A DNA stretch of 64,000 nt, from positions 1 to 64,000 of the forward strand of contig CAZPKC010000005.1 in the NCBI GenBank assembly GCA_964587125.1, written 5' to 3'. Made by a program: the position numbers and the translations under genes. The stretch is from CAIXLI01 sp964587125. GTDB lineage: Bacteria > Pseudomonadota > Alphaproteobacteria > UBA9219. Under the pieces are notes generated by a model. It did not search any database, was not told the DNA's origin, and saw nothing but the letters and a program-made list of their open reading frames with translations. Below, piece after piece: positions 35,730 through 44,805 of this stretch (the stretch's first letter is position 1; each line of letters starts with the position of its first letter).

Positions 35730-36842
35730 CTAAGCTGCTTGTGTTTGGCGCAACGCGTGCGTGCGCTGATAAAGGTCATACCAAGCCTCGATGCAGCGAT
35801 CGATGTCTTTGCTTTCCGTGTGCCAGCCAAGCGAAATGCGCAAAGCGCATCCCGCAACGTCGTTGCCGTATCCCATTGCGCTTAAAACGTGCGATTTTTT
35901 AACTTTCCCGCTGGAGCATGCCGCACCCGCGCTGACCGCGATGCCGGACAAATCCATTGCAGCGACTTGCGTCTCGCCATCGATGTTGGATAGAGCAATC
36001 GACAAAGTATTGGCTATGCGCGGCGCTTTGGCGCCGATTACTATGACATCATTGCCGCCAAGCCTTTCCAGCGTTTTCTGCAACTTGTCGCGCAGCGCAC
36101 CAAGACGCAGGCTGTCGCGCAAATCATCCGCCGCCAACTGCGCCGCAATGCCAAAACCTACGATGCCCGCGACGTTTTCCGTTCCTGCGCGGCGGTTACG
36201 TTCTTGCCCTCCGCCCCTGATCAACGATCTAAGGCAAAGAGATTTCTTGACTACCAAAGCTCCCATACCTTGCGGGCCACCAATTTTATGCGCGGAAATC
36301 GTCAGCGCATCGACGCCCATCGCGGCAAAATCAATTGGCAAGCGTCCTGCGGCTTGAACCGCGTCTGTATGAAAGATGAGACCGTATTCCTTGGCAAGCG
36401 AGGCAAGTTCCGCAATCGGATTGATGACTCCGGTTTCATTATTGGCCAGCATGACGGAAACAAGCGAACCCTTAGGCGCGCTCATAAAAATTTGTTTAGC
36501 GGCAGCCCTATCCACAACGCCGTCGCGCGTTACCGGCAATCGATTTTTTGGCGCTGAGAAAGCCATAACGGAGTCATGTTCTACCGTGGAGGTTATCGGT
36601 GACTCAAAATTTCCAAGGATAAGATTGTTCGCTTCGGAACCACTTCCGGTAAAAATGACCTCGGCCGGTTTTGCTCCAACCAAAGCCGCAACTGCCGCAC
36701 GCGCATCATCAACATAACGGCGAGCAATGCGTCCATATCGGTGGGCGGAGGACGGATTCCCGTGGCGTTCCATAGCCTCCGCAATCGCAGCGCGAACGGC
36801 TGGCTTCATTGGCGTAGTCGCATTGGCATCAAGATAAATCAT
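35730..36842 (-). CDS. Cysteine desulfurase (IscS/NifS type)
   Basis: PLP enzyme that removes sulfur from cysteine for Fe-S clusters. The N-terminus MIYLDANATTPMKPAVRAAI, His185-Lys186 in ISAHKIGGPQG (PLP lysine) and the persulfide Cys309 in SAGAACSSGKV are all in place. The 370-residue length fits the shorter IscS-like form that alphaproteobacteria keep next to their suf or isc genes. An HscB-like gene follows closely. A divergent alpha/beta-hydrolase gene, also frequent beside these desulfurases, starts 236 bases away. Confidence 0.92.
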   Translation of the reverse strand: MIYLDANATTPMKPAVRAAIAEAMERHGNPSSAHRYGRIARRYVDDARAAVAALVGAKPAEVIFTGSGSEANNLILGNFESPITSTVEHDSVMAFSAPKNRLPVTRDGVVDRAAAKQIFMSAPKGSLVSVMLANNETGVINPIAELASLAKEYGLIFHTDAVQAAGRLPIDFAAMGVDALTISAHKIGGPQGMGALVVKKSLCLRSLIRGGGQERNRRAGTENVAGIVGFGIAAQLAADDLRDSLRLGALRDKLQKTLERLGGNDVIVIGAKAPRIANTLSIALSNIDGETQVAAMDLSGIAVSAGAACSSGKVKKSHVLSAMGYGNDVAGCALRISLGWHTESKDIDRCIEAWYDLYQRTHALRQTQAA

Positions 36843-37078
36843 CGTGTTATCACCTATTAACCCCTCGTTTTGTTTAACAAAACCGTTTAATATATTGTTT
36901 TTCCAAAGGAAACACTATATAGCGATACAAGAAGACTCGTTTCCAAAGGGTTGTATTACTTACTTGAAATTAACCTTTTGGTTTGTGCTAGAATACTACT
37001 TAATCTCCTCCGAACATTCTAAAGAGAGAAGAGTATAGCAGATTTTTCGACTTTTTGCAGCAAGTTAGGTGAAAGACA
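36843..37078. promoter_or_regulatory. Divergent region, desulfurase / hydrolase, with palindromes
   Basis: About 236 bases between divergent genes. A perfect 7-bp inverted repeat with a 3-nt centre (GTTTTGT / ACAAAAC, 36867-36883) lies 25 bases before the desulfurase start and looks like an operator. An AACC-TTTT-GGTT hairpin is near 36970. An iron-sulfur regulator such as IscR would be a natural candidate but is not proven. Confidence 0.35.
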
Positions 37079-37747
37079 ATGCCTGAAGTTCTTTTTGCCG
37101 GTCCTGCCGGACGCTTAGAAGGCCGTTATAGCCCGGGGAAATCTCCAACGGCGCCCATTGCCTTAATCCTGCACCCGCATCCGCAGCACGGCGGAACGAT
37201 GAACAATAAAGTTGTTTATAGCCTTTATAACGCGTTTGCCGAGCGCGATTTTGCCACAATGCGCTTTAACTTTCGCGGCGTTGGCCGCAGCCAAGGCTCC
37301 TATGACCGCGGTGAAGGCGAATTGAGCGATGCCGCCAGCGCCCTTGACTGGCTGCAAAGCATCAACCCCAACGCCCGTAGTGTTTGGGTTGGCGGATTTT
37401 CATTCGGAGCATGGATTGGGATGCAGCTTTTGATGCGCCGTCCGGAAATTGAATCTTTTATTTCCGTAGCCCCGCCCGCCAATATGCTTGATTTCAACTT
37501 CCTCGCCCCTTGCCCGGCTTCGGGCCAGATCATTCACGGCGATGCGGACGAAATCGTTCCCGAACCTTTTGTCGCCAAACTGGTCAATAAGTTATCGAGC
37601 CAACGCGGGGTTAAAATCGACTATCGCATCATTCCCGGTGCAACTCACTTCTTTACGGAAAATCTGGCGGAACTGACGACCTATGTTGAAGATTATCTCG
37701 ACCTTGCGCTATATCAACGCCCTGTATCTTTGGCGATGACAGCTTAG
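37079..37747 (+). CDS. Small alpha/beta hydrolase (COG2945-like)
   Basis: Serine hydrolase of unknown substrate. The nucleophile motif GGFSFGAWIG and the LHPHPQHGGTMNNKVVY and FRGVGRSQG segments are present, with an Asp in HGDADEIVP and a His in GATHFFTE. The 222-residue length fits COG2945. It is divergent from a cysteine desulfurase, an arrangement common in alphaproteobacteria. Confidence 0.85.
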   Translation: MPEVLFAGPAGRLEGRYSPGKSPTAPIALILHPHPQHGGTMNNKVVYSLYNAFAERDFATMRFNFRGVGRSQGSYDRGEGELSDAASALDWLQSINPNARSVWVGGFSFGAWIGMQLLMRRPEIESFISVAPPANMLDFNFLAPCPASGQIIHGDADEIVPEPFVAKLVNKLSSQRGVKIDYRIIPGATHFFTENLAELTTYVEDYLDLALYQRPVSLAMTA

Positions 37748-37805
37748 GGGCTGGATTTGCGTTCAGTTCTTTCCCAACTCGCCTTCCTTTTCCAAGGATC
37801 GCTTT

Positions 37806-39254
37806 ATGAGTTCGTCCTTATTCAACTTTATCACGCGTTCTTGGGGCACGCGTCTGGCGCGCTTGCTTGGAATTGAGGATATTCAAAAAAGACTCGCTTC
37901 TGTGGAAAATGAAATAGGCAGGATTTCCAAAAAAAATTCCGGTTATTCCGAGAATATTTCTGATCCCGCATTAGCCCAAAACATCCTTGTTTCTCTTCAG
38001 CGGCTCACGGAAGGCATCGTGACGCTTGATAAACGGCTTGGTTCTTATCGTTCAGCCCGTTTTTTTTCCCATCTTTCAGAAATCTATCCAAAAACAAAAA
38101 CGGTCATTTTCGCGGGAGGAAGCATTTTTGGAGATAATATTAAGTATGCCTATTTATCGTTTCTCGACAAAGCGAAAAAAGACGGCATCGCCTGTTATTT
38201 TCTTCCCGCCAATGCCCTCCAATATGAACAGCTAAAGGCGGCAGGGCTGCCTTGCCTTCCGCATGTCCTTTCGGCTTATACCCCTCGCGACATAAGTATT
38301 TGTCTGGACGCAAAAGTATTGGTTTTCGACAATCATTTTGTGCCGCCAAATTGGCAACATTATCTTCCTCATTCGCTGTTGAAGGGAGCAAGGACTATTC
38401 AGCTTTGGCATGGCATACCTATCAAAGAGATTGGAATGGAAACCATTGCAAGTTTGAAACCCGACGATCCAAATGTTGCGGAACTTATGGCCTCTTGCGG
38501 CCCCTTCGACGTTTTTGTGGCCCCAAGCGCAGCATCCCGAACAGATTGGAAGCGCAAGTTTTCGTTTCGAATTTTTTCCCCGATTGGATATCCGCGCAAT
38601 GATGTTCTTCTTCGCAACCTCTCCGCATTTGATAAAATCAATGTCGACGCAAGGGCGCTTTCTCACGTGGAAAGTTCTTTCAAGGCGGGAAAAACCGTCA
38701 TTTTGTATGCTCCGACTTTTCGCGATTACAAGGGAAGCGATTGGTTTAAAAATGCAAAAATTTCTATGCTTGCCGATTATTGCTCGGATAAAGGCTATCT
38801 CTTTTATGTAAATTTGCATCCGGAAGAACAAGATTTAGTCGAACAATATATGCAGCGTTATCCCAAAATAAGTTTTATTGCGCCGCATACGGATGTTTAT
38901 CCCATTGTTAAGTATACCAGCGTCTTGATTACCGATTATTCGTCTCTGGCATTTGACTTCTTGCTCCTGGAGCGTCCTATTCTTTTTTACCGGCCTGATC
39001 ATGCCGATTATGTGGCGCGATCTCGACATTTCATCAAAGACCATGACCAATATGTTTGCGGTACGGTATCATCCACCATCGACGGACTTATTAAAGCCTT
39101 AGAGGATTCCGCTGTTCTCCTTACCACCGGGAAAGACGACCCCTTCAAAAACAAGCGTCAAGCATTATGGAAAAAACTTTTCGATTATCATGACGATCTT
39201 GCGGCTCAACGCTTAAATGACGTTATCTTTTATCTTTTGGAATCCGAACGATGA
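37806..39254 (+). CDS. CDP-glycerol glycerophosphotransferase-like protein
   Basis: GT-B type transferase resembling TagB/TagF, which adds glycerol phosphate units from CDP-glycerol. A predicted coiled-coil-like N-terminus (about residues 20-60) precedes the transferase. The signature segments IQLWHGIPIKEIG, VILYAPTFRDYKGSDW and VLITDYSSLAFDFLLLERPILFYRPD are those of the glycerophosphotransferase family. The next gene overlaps it and encodes the CDP-glycerol-making enzyme, which supports the assignment. Length 482 matches one-domain family members. A role in a glycerol-phosphate surface polymer is inferred. Confidence 0.85.
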   Translation: MSSSLFNFITRSWGTRLARLLGIEDIQKRLASVENEIGRISKKNSGYSENISDPALAQNILVSLQRLTEGIVTLDKRLGSYRSARFFSHLSEIYPKTKTVIFAGGSIFGDNIKYAYLSFLDKAKKDGIACYFLPANALQYEQLKAAGLPCLPHVLSAYTPRDISICLDAKVLVFDNHFVPPNWQHYLPHSLLKGARTIQLWHGIPIKEIGMETIASLKPDDPNVAELMASCGPFDVFVAPSAASRTDWKRKFSFRIFSPIGYPRNDVLLRNLSAFDKINVDARALSHVESSFKAGKTVILYAPTFRDYKGSDWFKNAKISMLADYCSDKGYLFYVNLHPEEQDLVEQYMQRYPKISFIAPHTDVYPIVKYTSVLITDYSSLAFDFLLLERPILFYRPDHADYVARSRHFIKDHDQYVCGTVSSTIDGLIKALEDSAVLLTTGKDDPFKNKRQALWKKLFDYHDDLAAQRLNDVIFYLLESER

Positions 39255-39658
39255 AAACCGTTATTACATTCGGAACTTATGATTTATTTCACATTGGGCA
39301 TTTGCGGATTCTTGCCAGAGCCAAAGAACTTGGCGACAGACTTGTTGTTGGCGTTTCGACAGATGAATTGAATTTTTCAAAAAAAGGCATCAACCCTGTT
39401 TTCTCTCTTGCCGAACGAATGGAAATTCTTCGCGCAATCGCCTGTGTGGACGAGGTTTTTCCCGAAGAAAGTCTTGAACTTAAAGGCGAATACATTCGCT
39501 TCTATAAAGCAGATGTTCTTGTTATGGGCGATGACTGGCGGGGTAAATTCGATTGCTACAAATCGCTATGTGAGGTGGTCTATTTGCCTCGCACAGAAGG
39601 AATTTCCACGACCAAGATCAAGAACTATATAGGCAAAATGACTTCGGATTCATTATAG
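39251..39658 (+). CDS. tagD: Glycerol-3-phosphate cytidylyltransferase
   Basis: Makes CDP-glycerol from CTP and glycerol-3-phosphate. The nucleotidyltransferase motif with the HxGH box is TFGTYDLFHIGHL, and the RTEGISTTKIKN signature is at the C-terminus. Length 135 is normal. It overlaps the preceding gene by four bases (ATGA), making a donor-plus-transferase pair. It belongs with the family of TagD proteins from Gram-positives but also occurs in Gram-negatives. Confidence 0.92.
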   Translation: MKTVITFGTYDLFHIGHLRILARAKELGDRLVVGVSTDELNFSKKGINPVFSLAERMEILRAIACVDEVFPEESLELKGEYIRFYKADVLVMGDDWRGKFDCYKSLCEVVYLPRTEGISTTKIKNYIGKMTSDSL

Positions 39659-39671
39659 CCACGACTCAACA

Positions 39672-39700
39672 TATCTCATCACAATTTCGCCAATGAGATA
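39672..39700. terminator. Hairpin between tagD and the repeat gene
   Basis: An 8-bp inverted repeat (TATCTCAT / ATGAGATA, 39672-39679 and 39693-39700) with a 13-nt loop lies between two converging genes. No T run follows on either strand, so it would be a weak terminator or just a hairpin. Confidence 0.3.
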
Positions 39701-39741
39701 GAATAATCAACTTGCTAAGCAAAGGAAACAGCGACCATCTA

Positions 39742-41129
39742 TCATTGATTCCAGAGATTAAAGAAATAGGGAGCCTGTGTCCCTGATATTGCGCCTAGCT
39801 GTGTCCCTGAAACTATAGAATCAGCTTGTGTCGTCGTCAGATTCGGTATCTGCGACGTCGAAAGCCCGCTTATCTGTGTTGTTGTCAACGCTTCAACCTG
39901 CGTTGTCGTCAACGCCTGAAGAGTTGTCATGTCAATCGCGTTAAGCGCAGTCGTCGTCAGGCCTATGACCTGCGTCGTGTACAACCCGGCCAGATCCGTC
40001 GTTCCCAGCCCGCTTATCTCCGCAGGCGTCAGCACCCCTACCTNNNNNNNNNNNNNNNNNNNNNNNNNNNNNNNNNNNNNNNNNNNNNNNNNNNNNNNNN
40101 NNNNNNNNNNNNNNNNNNNNNNNNNNNNNNNNNNNNNNNNNNNGCCAGATCCGTCGTTCCCAGCCCGCTTATCTCCGCAGGCGTCAGCACCCCTACCTGC
40201 GTCGACGTCAGGTTCTCGCTCAACGTCGTTCCCAGCTGCCCGACGTTCGCCGCTCCCAACGCCGCTATCTGCGTCGTCGTCAGCACGCCCACTTGCGTCG
40301 TCGCCATCACGCCCACCTGCGTCGTCGTCAGGTTCGTTACCTGCGTCGGCGTCAGCGCGCCCACCTGCGTCGTCGTCAGCGCTTCAACCTGCGTCGTTCC
40401 CAGATTCTGCACCTGCGACGTCGACAAGCCCTTCACCTGCGTCGGCGTCAGCGCTCCCACTTGCGTCGTCGTCAACGCCGCCAGATTCGTCGCGTTCAGC
40501 CCGTTAAGCTGCGTCGTCGTCAGGCCTATGACCTGCGTCGTGTACAACCCGGCCAGATCCGTCGTTCCCAGCCCGCTTATCTCCGCAGGCGTCAGCACCC
40601 CTACCTGCGTCGACGTCAGGTTCTCGCTCAACGTCGTTCCCAGCTGCCCGACGTTCGCCGCTCCCAACGCCGCTATCTGCGTCGTCGTCAGCACGCCCAC
40701 TTGCGTCGTCGCGAGACCCGCTACCCCTGTCGTCGTCAGGTTCGTTATCTGCGTCGGCGTCAGCGCGCTCACCTGCGTCGTCGTCAGCGCCTCAACCTGC
40801 GTCGTCGCGAGACCCGCCATTTCGGAAGTCGACAACGCTTCTATCTGGTTGGTGTTAAGTATGGATAACTGCGTTGCATCAAACACAAAGTTGCTTGATC
40901 CTATTGTCCGAATCGAAGTCGTTGACAACCCCGTCATCTGGGTCGTCGCTAGAAGCGCCAAATCGGTCGTAGAAAGATAAGGAATCTGAGTAGCGGCTAA
41001 AGCACTGATTTGTGTGGAGGTAAGTGACTCAACATTCGTTGTTGTCAACGCAGCAACCTGCGACGTGTACATATACGGGATCAAACCAGGAGGGATTGTG
41101 CCGATATAACCTGTGCCGATTCCACTCAT
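39742..41129 (-). CDS. Thr-rich octapeptide-repeat protein interrupted by an assembly gap
   Basis: A protein built almost entirely from 8-residue units of the form x-L-T-T-T-Q-V-x (for example LTTTQVGA, LTPTQVKG, LSTSQVQN), with Thr and Ser about 30% of residues. The N-terminal 50 residues (MSGIGTGYIGTIPPGLIPYM) and the C-terminal end (APYFFNLWNQ) are not repetitive. No signal peptide is clear. A ribosome site AGGTGAG precedes the ATG at 41129. The run of 100 N at 40044-40143 breaks the frame as written; joining the edges at their identical 55-bp overlap gives one frame of about 410 residues. It lies next to a large glycosyltransferase array. Probably a surface or secreted repeat protein; the function is not known. 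Confidence 0.75.
40044..40143. other. Assembly gap (100 N)
   Basis: Exactly 100 N between two contig ends. The 55 bases before it (39989-40043) are identical to the 55 bases after it (40144-40198), as expected when adjacent assembly-graph pieces overlap by a k-mer of 55. The true sequence may have no gap, or extra repeat units. Confidence 0.95.
40144..40304. repeat. Copy 1 of a higher-order 408-bp repeat in the octapeptide gene
   Basis: These 161 bases are identical to 40552-40712, 408 bases (17 x 24) downstream. If the gap is closed at its overlap, the identical stretch grows to about 200 bases (39950-40043 continuing to 40304, matching 40513-40712). Confidence 0.9.
40552..40712. repeat. 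Copy 2 of the 408-bp higher-order repeat
   Basis: Perfect partner of 40144-40304, in direct orientation. Together with the 24-bp octapeptide period it shows recent segmental duplication within the gene. Confidence 0.9.
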
Positions 41130-41600
41130 GAGTTCTCACCTAAAGGGTTAATCCACAAGGACGCCACATCCGCTGCAAGGCCGACTCCATGTCGACATTC
41201 CAGAAAAATACATATTAATGCCTAGTTCGTATATCTTAACAAGTCGTTAACCAAACTAAGCGGCACGGAACTCGTGGCCAAAGCAAGGCGGGATGCTACA
41301 ACTAAGGATAGCTGGATAAGCTTTGGTTTTATACCAACCCCTCATCGAAAGTTTTTTTGTTATAAGTCCGAATCATAGAAGGTGGCAATAGAATTTCATC
41401 AAGAATTTTCTTTCCCACGACCCCTCTTGTTGTTAAAGTTCTCCAACGGTTATCCTTCGCCCGCGTTCCAATTTCTCCCTTCTCCAATCAGTTTTTCTCC
41501 GCTGATCTCCTCATGATCCGAATCTTTGCGACTCAACGGTCATAAGCCATAGTTTCGAAGGTTATGAAAATCGTGTCTAATTCGCTAGGACAGAACACAT
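41130..41600. promoter_or_regulatory. Upstream region of the repeat gene, with a CtrA-type site
   Basis: About 470 bases with no supported gene, between the repeat gene (minus) and a GT4 gene (plus). A TTAA-N7-TTAAC site is at 41236-41251, about 107 bases before the repeat gene start. Some pyrimidine-rich stretches near 41400-41520 have no clear role. Confidence 0.45.
41236..41251 (+). promoter_or_regulatory. TTAA-N7-TTAAC site (CtrA-like)
   Basis: A perfect match to the classical CtrA consensus, TTAA, seven bases, TTAAC, upstream of the Thr-rich repeat gene. Binding has not been shown; the assignment is from the motif. Confidence 0.45.
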
Positions 41601-42695
41601 ATGAAAATACTTTTTATTGACTATCCTTCTTGCTCTTACGATACCACGACGCATCTGAAAGAGCCCCTTGGTGGCACACAATCTGCCGTTTCCTGCCTTT
41701 CGAAAGCGTTAGCTCAAGCAGGGCACAAAGTTGCTATCGTTAATGGCAATAAAGAACCGACAGAAACCGATGGCGTTCGTTTTATGACTCTTCCCTGCCC
41801 TACGCCAGTTCTGAATGACTTCGATGTTATCGTGCTTATCTCTGCGACTATGTCTCAAATGCTCAGAAGAATCGGCCTTACTCGTCCGATCGTATTGTGG
41901 GCTCATCACGCAACTAATCAACCCGCTGTTCAGAAGTTAGGGGATCCGGCAGAACGATCTCTCTATACCGGATTCGTTATGGTGTCTCAGTGGCAAGCCG
42001 AAAGCTATATCGCAGCCTTCGGTCTCAATCCCTCTGCAATAAAGGTGTTGAGAAACGCTGTCTCGTCGCCTTTTATAAACAGCACGCCCGCCACCAAATG
42101 GCTTAGAACCGGCGCGGCTCCAATCCTAGGCTATTCCAGCACACCTTATCGTGGTCTTGACATCTTATTGTTGTCTTTTCCCTCTATTCGAAAACGCCTT
42201 GAAGGTGCGACATTACGTATATTTTCTGGTATGTGGAGCTATGCTTCCGATATTCAGAGTGCATTCACATCTTTGTATGACTTGGCGCACGCCCTACCGG
42301 GAGTGACATATGTCGGGCCTTTGCCTCAACCCCGCTTGGCTGAAGAAATGGCCAACGTGGATATATGGGCTTATCCTTGCACATTTGAGGAAACCTCGTG
42401 CATCTCCGCTATGGAGGCAATGACATCCGGAAACCTGCTGGTTAGCACGACCCTCGGTGCCTTGCCGGAAACAACGGCGGGCTTCGCTCACCTTATCGAC
42501 TTTAACGCCGCGCACGTGTTGGGAGAAAATCCTACGCGTTTTGCAAATCATCTCGTTAATGTTGCAACCGAATTTAGAGCAAATCCGCAGTCTGCGGAAT
42601 CAACTATTGCTCGACAAGTCGACTATGCGCGGACTCATTATAATTGGAATGTGCGGGCAACCGAATGGGTCGAATGGCTTGAACAAACTATCTGA
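41601..42695 (+). CDS. GT4-type glycosyltransferase
   Basis: GT-B transferase with the family's N-terminal GGTQSAVSCLSKALAQAGHKVAIV segment and C-terminal donor site, FEETSCISAMEAMTSGNLLVSTTLGALPETT, which holds the catalytic-site glutamate. Length 364 is typical. It starts the run of transferase genes downstream of the repeat protein, in the opposite direction to it. Acceptor unknown. Confidence 0.8.
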   Translation: MKILFIDYPSCSYDTTTHLKEPLGGTQSAVSCLSKALAQAGHKVAIVNGNKEPTETDGVRFMTLPCPTPVLNDFDVIVLISATMSQMLRRIGLTRPIVLWAHHATNQPAVQKLGDPAERSLYTGFVMVSQWQAESYIAAFGLNPSAIKVLRNAVSSPFINSTPATKWLRTGAAPILGYSSTPYRGLDILLLSFPSIRKRLEGATLRIFSGMWSYASDIQSAFTSLYDLAHALPGVTYVGPLPQPRLAEEMANVDIWAYPCTFEETSCISAMEAMTSGNLLVSTTLGALPETTAGFAHLIDFNAAHVLGENPTRFANHLVNVATEFRANPQSAESTIARQVDYARTHYNWNVRATEWVEWLEQTI

Positions 42696-42790
42696 TATGG
42701 AACCACATCGTTGTTGAGTGTTATAAGACTTTTAACTTCGGCTCTACAGGATCAACGGGCGTTCTTCTCGAGAAAAGCGGGGGCATAAAC

Positions 42791-43855
42791 ATGGATATGG
42801 GAGCAGAAAATATCCTGCACGAGAAGCTGCGAAATGCAGATAGCCTCCTTCAGCTTGGTAAATATATTGAAGCGGACAAGATATACAGAGAGGCGGCTGC
42901 GTTAGACTTGGGCAACTCGGAAGCTCTTGCCGGTTTACTGTACTTAAAACGGCAGTCTGCAATCGACAACGGCGATGCTGCAGGCACAACCTATTGGAAT
43001 CTTATCTGGCAGACCAGCAAGTCGGAACTATTTGGAGTGGATTGGTTGGAATATATTCTTGGCGACGTTGCTCATAATGAGATCATTGATCAGAAATATA
43101 GCACAATTTCGAAAAACATGATTATTGTCGATAGTTCGCTCAACAAGGACAAACTTCCCTATTATGCTCAGGCATATGGCATGGGATGCCGTATCGTGTT
43201 ATTCCATCTTTCCGACGAATCTTATTCGGAAAATTGCGAGGCGTACAAATATTGCAATCTTGTTGTCCGAGGTTATTGGTCCTTCCGTTATGAAAACAAC
43301 AGAAAAGTCATCACTATTCCGATTGGCTATAGGAATGGCTTCGCAAACTCGTCCTCTGCACCGCCCGTCGCGCGCAAGCATGTGTGGAGCTTCGCCGGAG
43401 ATGTAAAAAAGAGCACACGAGGCGCTATGCTCGAAGCCATGCGAAGATTCGCCCCTGGTTTTGAACATCTCACCAGAGGGTTCACCACGAACGGGTATTA
43501 TTTAGGGGATGCGTTGCCCAGCGAGGATTACCGCCGATTAATGGACGAATCGATTTTCGTTCCTTGCCCTACCGGCTGGGTCAATCTGGATTCCTTTCGT
43601 GTCTGGGAAGCGTTGGAGGCAGGATGCGTTCCCATCGTCGAACGACGCGGGTCTTTCGATTACTTCAAATGCCTGTTAGGCGAGCATCCCCTTCCGACTC
43701 TATCGGATTGGAGCGAATGCGATGCCCTGCTCGGACACAATCCAGAGGAGTGGGAAAGACTTAGACAAACCTGCCAGACATGGTGGGCGTCCTATAAACC
43801 GCGTGTAAGGCAGTTGGTCGGCTCAGTGTTTCATCAAGCGGCAACATGGAGATGA
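42791..43855 (+). CDS. Exostosin-like (GT47-type) glycosyltransferase
   Basis: The C-terminal half has the GT47-like signature of PCPTGWVNLDSFRVWEALEAGCVPIVERR followed by an LSDWSE segment, which resembles exostosin-family proteins. The first 60 residues look like a degenerate TPR pair (RNADSLLQLGKYIEADKIYREAAALD). No membrane segment is seen. Length 354. The donor and acceptor cannot be named. It lies in the same direction as the flanking transferases, 95 bases after the GT4 gene. Confidence 0.6.
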   Translation: MDMGAENILHEKLRNADSLLQLGKYIEADKIYREAAALDLGNSEALAGLLYLKRQSAIDNGDAAGTTYWNLIWQTSKSELFGVDWLEYILGDVAHNEIIDQKYSTISKNMIIVDSSLNKDKLPYYAQAYGMGCRIVLFHLSDESYSENCEAYKYCNLVVRGYWSFRYENNRKVITIPIGYRNGFANSSSAPPVARKHVWSFAGDVKKSTRGAMLEAMRRFAPGFEHLTRGFTTNGYYLGDALPSEDYRRLMDESIFVPCPTGWVNLDSFRVWEALEAGCVPIVERRGSFDYFKCLLGEHPLPTLSDWSECDALLGHNPEEWERLRQTCQTWWASYKPRVRQLVGSVFHQAATWR

Positions 43856-43956
43856 TTATAGTCTCGGAAAAGCGCAGAAAAATAGATTTCTCACAATAAA
43901 AAAAGCTGCTAGCGTTCGGAAATCAGGTTAGTTTTTCTTTTTTTCTTGTTTTTCAA

Positions 43957-44805
43957 ATGAAATATGCTGGTTTTTACATCAATCTCGATCGCAGCACGGA
44001 TCGTCGCGAAAGGATCGAGGGGGAGTTGGCACACATAGGTTTGGGTGGGCGTTATTCTCGTTTCTCAGCGATTGATGGCAATGCGCTGCATTATCCAAAT
44101 CCGCACTTGAAGGACTCTGAAATTGGTTGTTTTACCTCTCACGCCCGCGTGTTGATAGAAAACAAGGACTGTCCCCAACCCTTACACGTGATCGAAGATG
44201 ACATCGTCTTGTCGCCGGTTGTGGAAAGAATGCTCGATCAACTGATAGAGGGCGGCGCTTTAACAGCATTCGATCTTGTATATACCGACGTCATCATTCC
44301 GATGACAGATGCTTATTGTGTGAAATTTAAGTCGCTCTACGATACGAGCGTAAAGCGCGATAAAACGGGCGAGATAGAATCAATATCGTTCAGCATGATC
44401 AATATGCGCGGCGTAGAATTCACTTCCACCAGTTCGTTTCTCATAAATCCACAATCCATCGGCAAACTGGCAGCATTATACGAAGACGAATTAAAGCGCG
44501 GGGCGAGAGTAGCGATAGATCATTTCATCAGCAATCTTTGTAACAGCGGCGGCATCAAGGTTGGTTGCCTTTTTCCCTTTATCACTTCGGTCCCGATTGG
44601 AAATTGCTTTGACTCGACGATAGGCGGACGCACGGGTTTACTGTTTGCTTTCGCCAGCACTGTGTTTCGCCATTCATTTTACGTCGGTTGTGATTTGGCG
44701 CGCTGTCTTGAAGAAACTTCGCGTGTTTTTCCCCCGCCTCAATCTTCCGATCCACACGGCCAGTTGATAACGCGACTAATGGAGGCTGTGCATCCGAAAG
44801 CATAA
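43957..44805 (+). CDS. GT25-family glycosyltransferase
   Basis: Transferase of the GT25 (LPS/collagen galactosyltransferase-like) family. The starting YINLDRSTDRRERIEGEL block, the GCFTSHARV segment and the acidic LHVIEDDIVLSP motif, which corresponds to the family metal-binding site, are all present. Length 282 fits. A role in a surface glycan or in protein decoration is inferred from its neighbours. Confidence 0.85.
   Translation: MKYAGFYINLDRSTDRRERIEGELAHIGLGGRYSRFSAIDGNALHYPNPHLKDSEIGCFTSHARVLIENKDCPQPLHVIEDDIVLSPVVERMLDQLIEGGALTAFDLVYTDVIIPMTDAYCVKFKSLYDTSVKRDKTGEIESISFSMINMRGVEFTSTSSFLINPQSIGKLAALYEDELKRGARVAIDHFISNLCNSGGIKVGCLFPFITSVPIGNCFDSTIGGRTGLLFAFASTVFRHSFYVGCDLARCLEETSRVFPPPQSSDPHGQLITRLMEAVHPKA

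Noticed and set aside
39826..40980. Long plus-strand frames through the octapeptide repeat
   Set aside because: They are antisense to the repeat protein; the periodic DNA keeps several frames open by chance, and they run across the N gap.
39742..41129. CRISPR array suggested by dense repeats
   Set aside because: The 24-bp repeats have no unique spacers; each unit is coding in one continuous frame.
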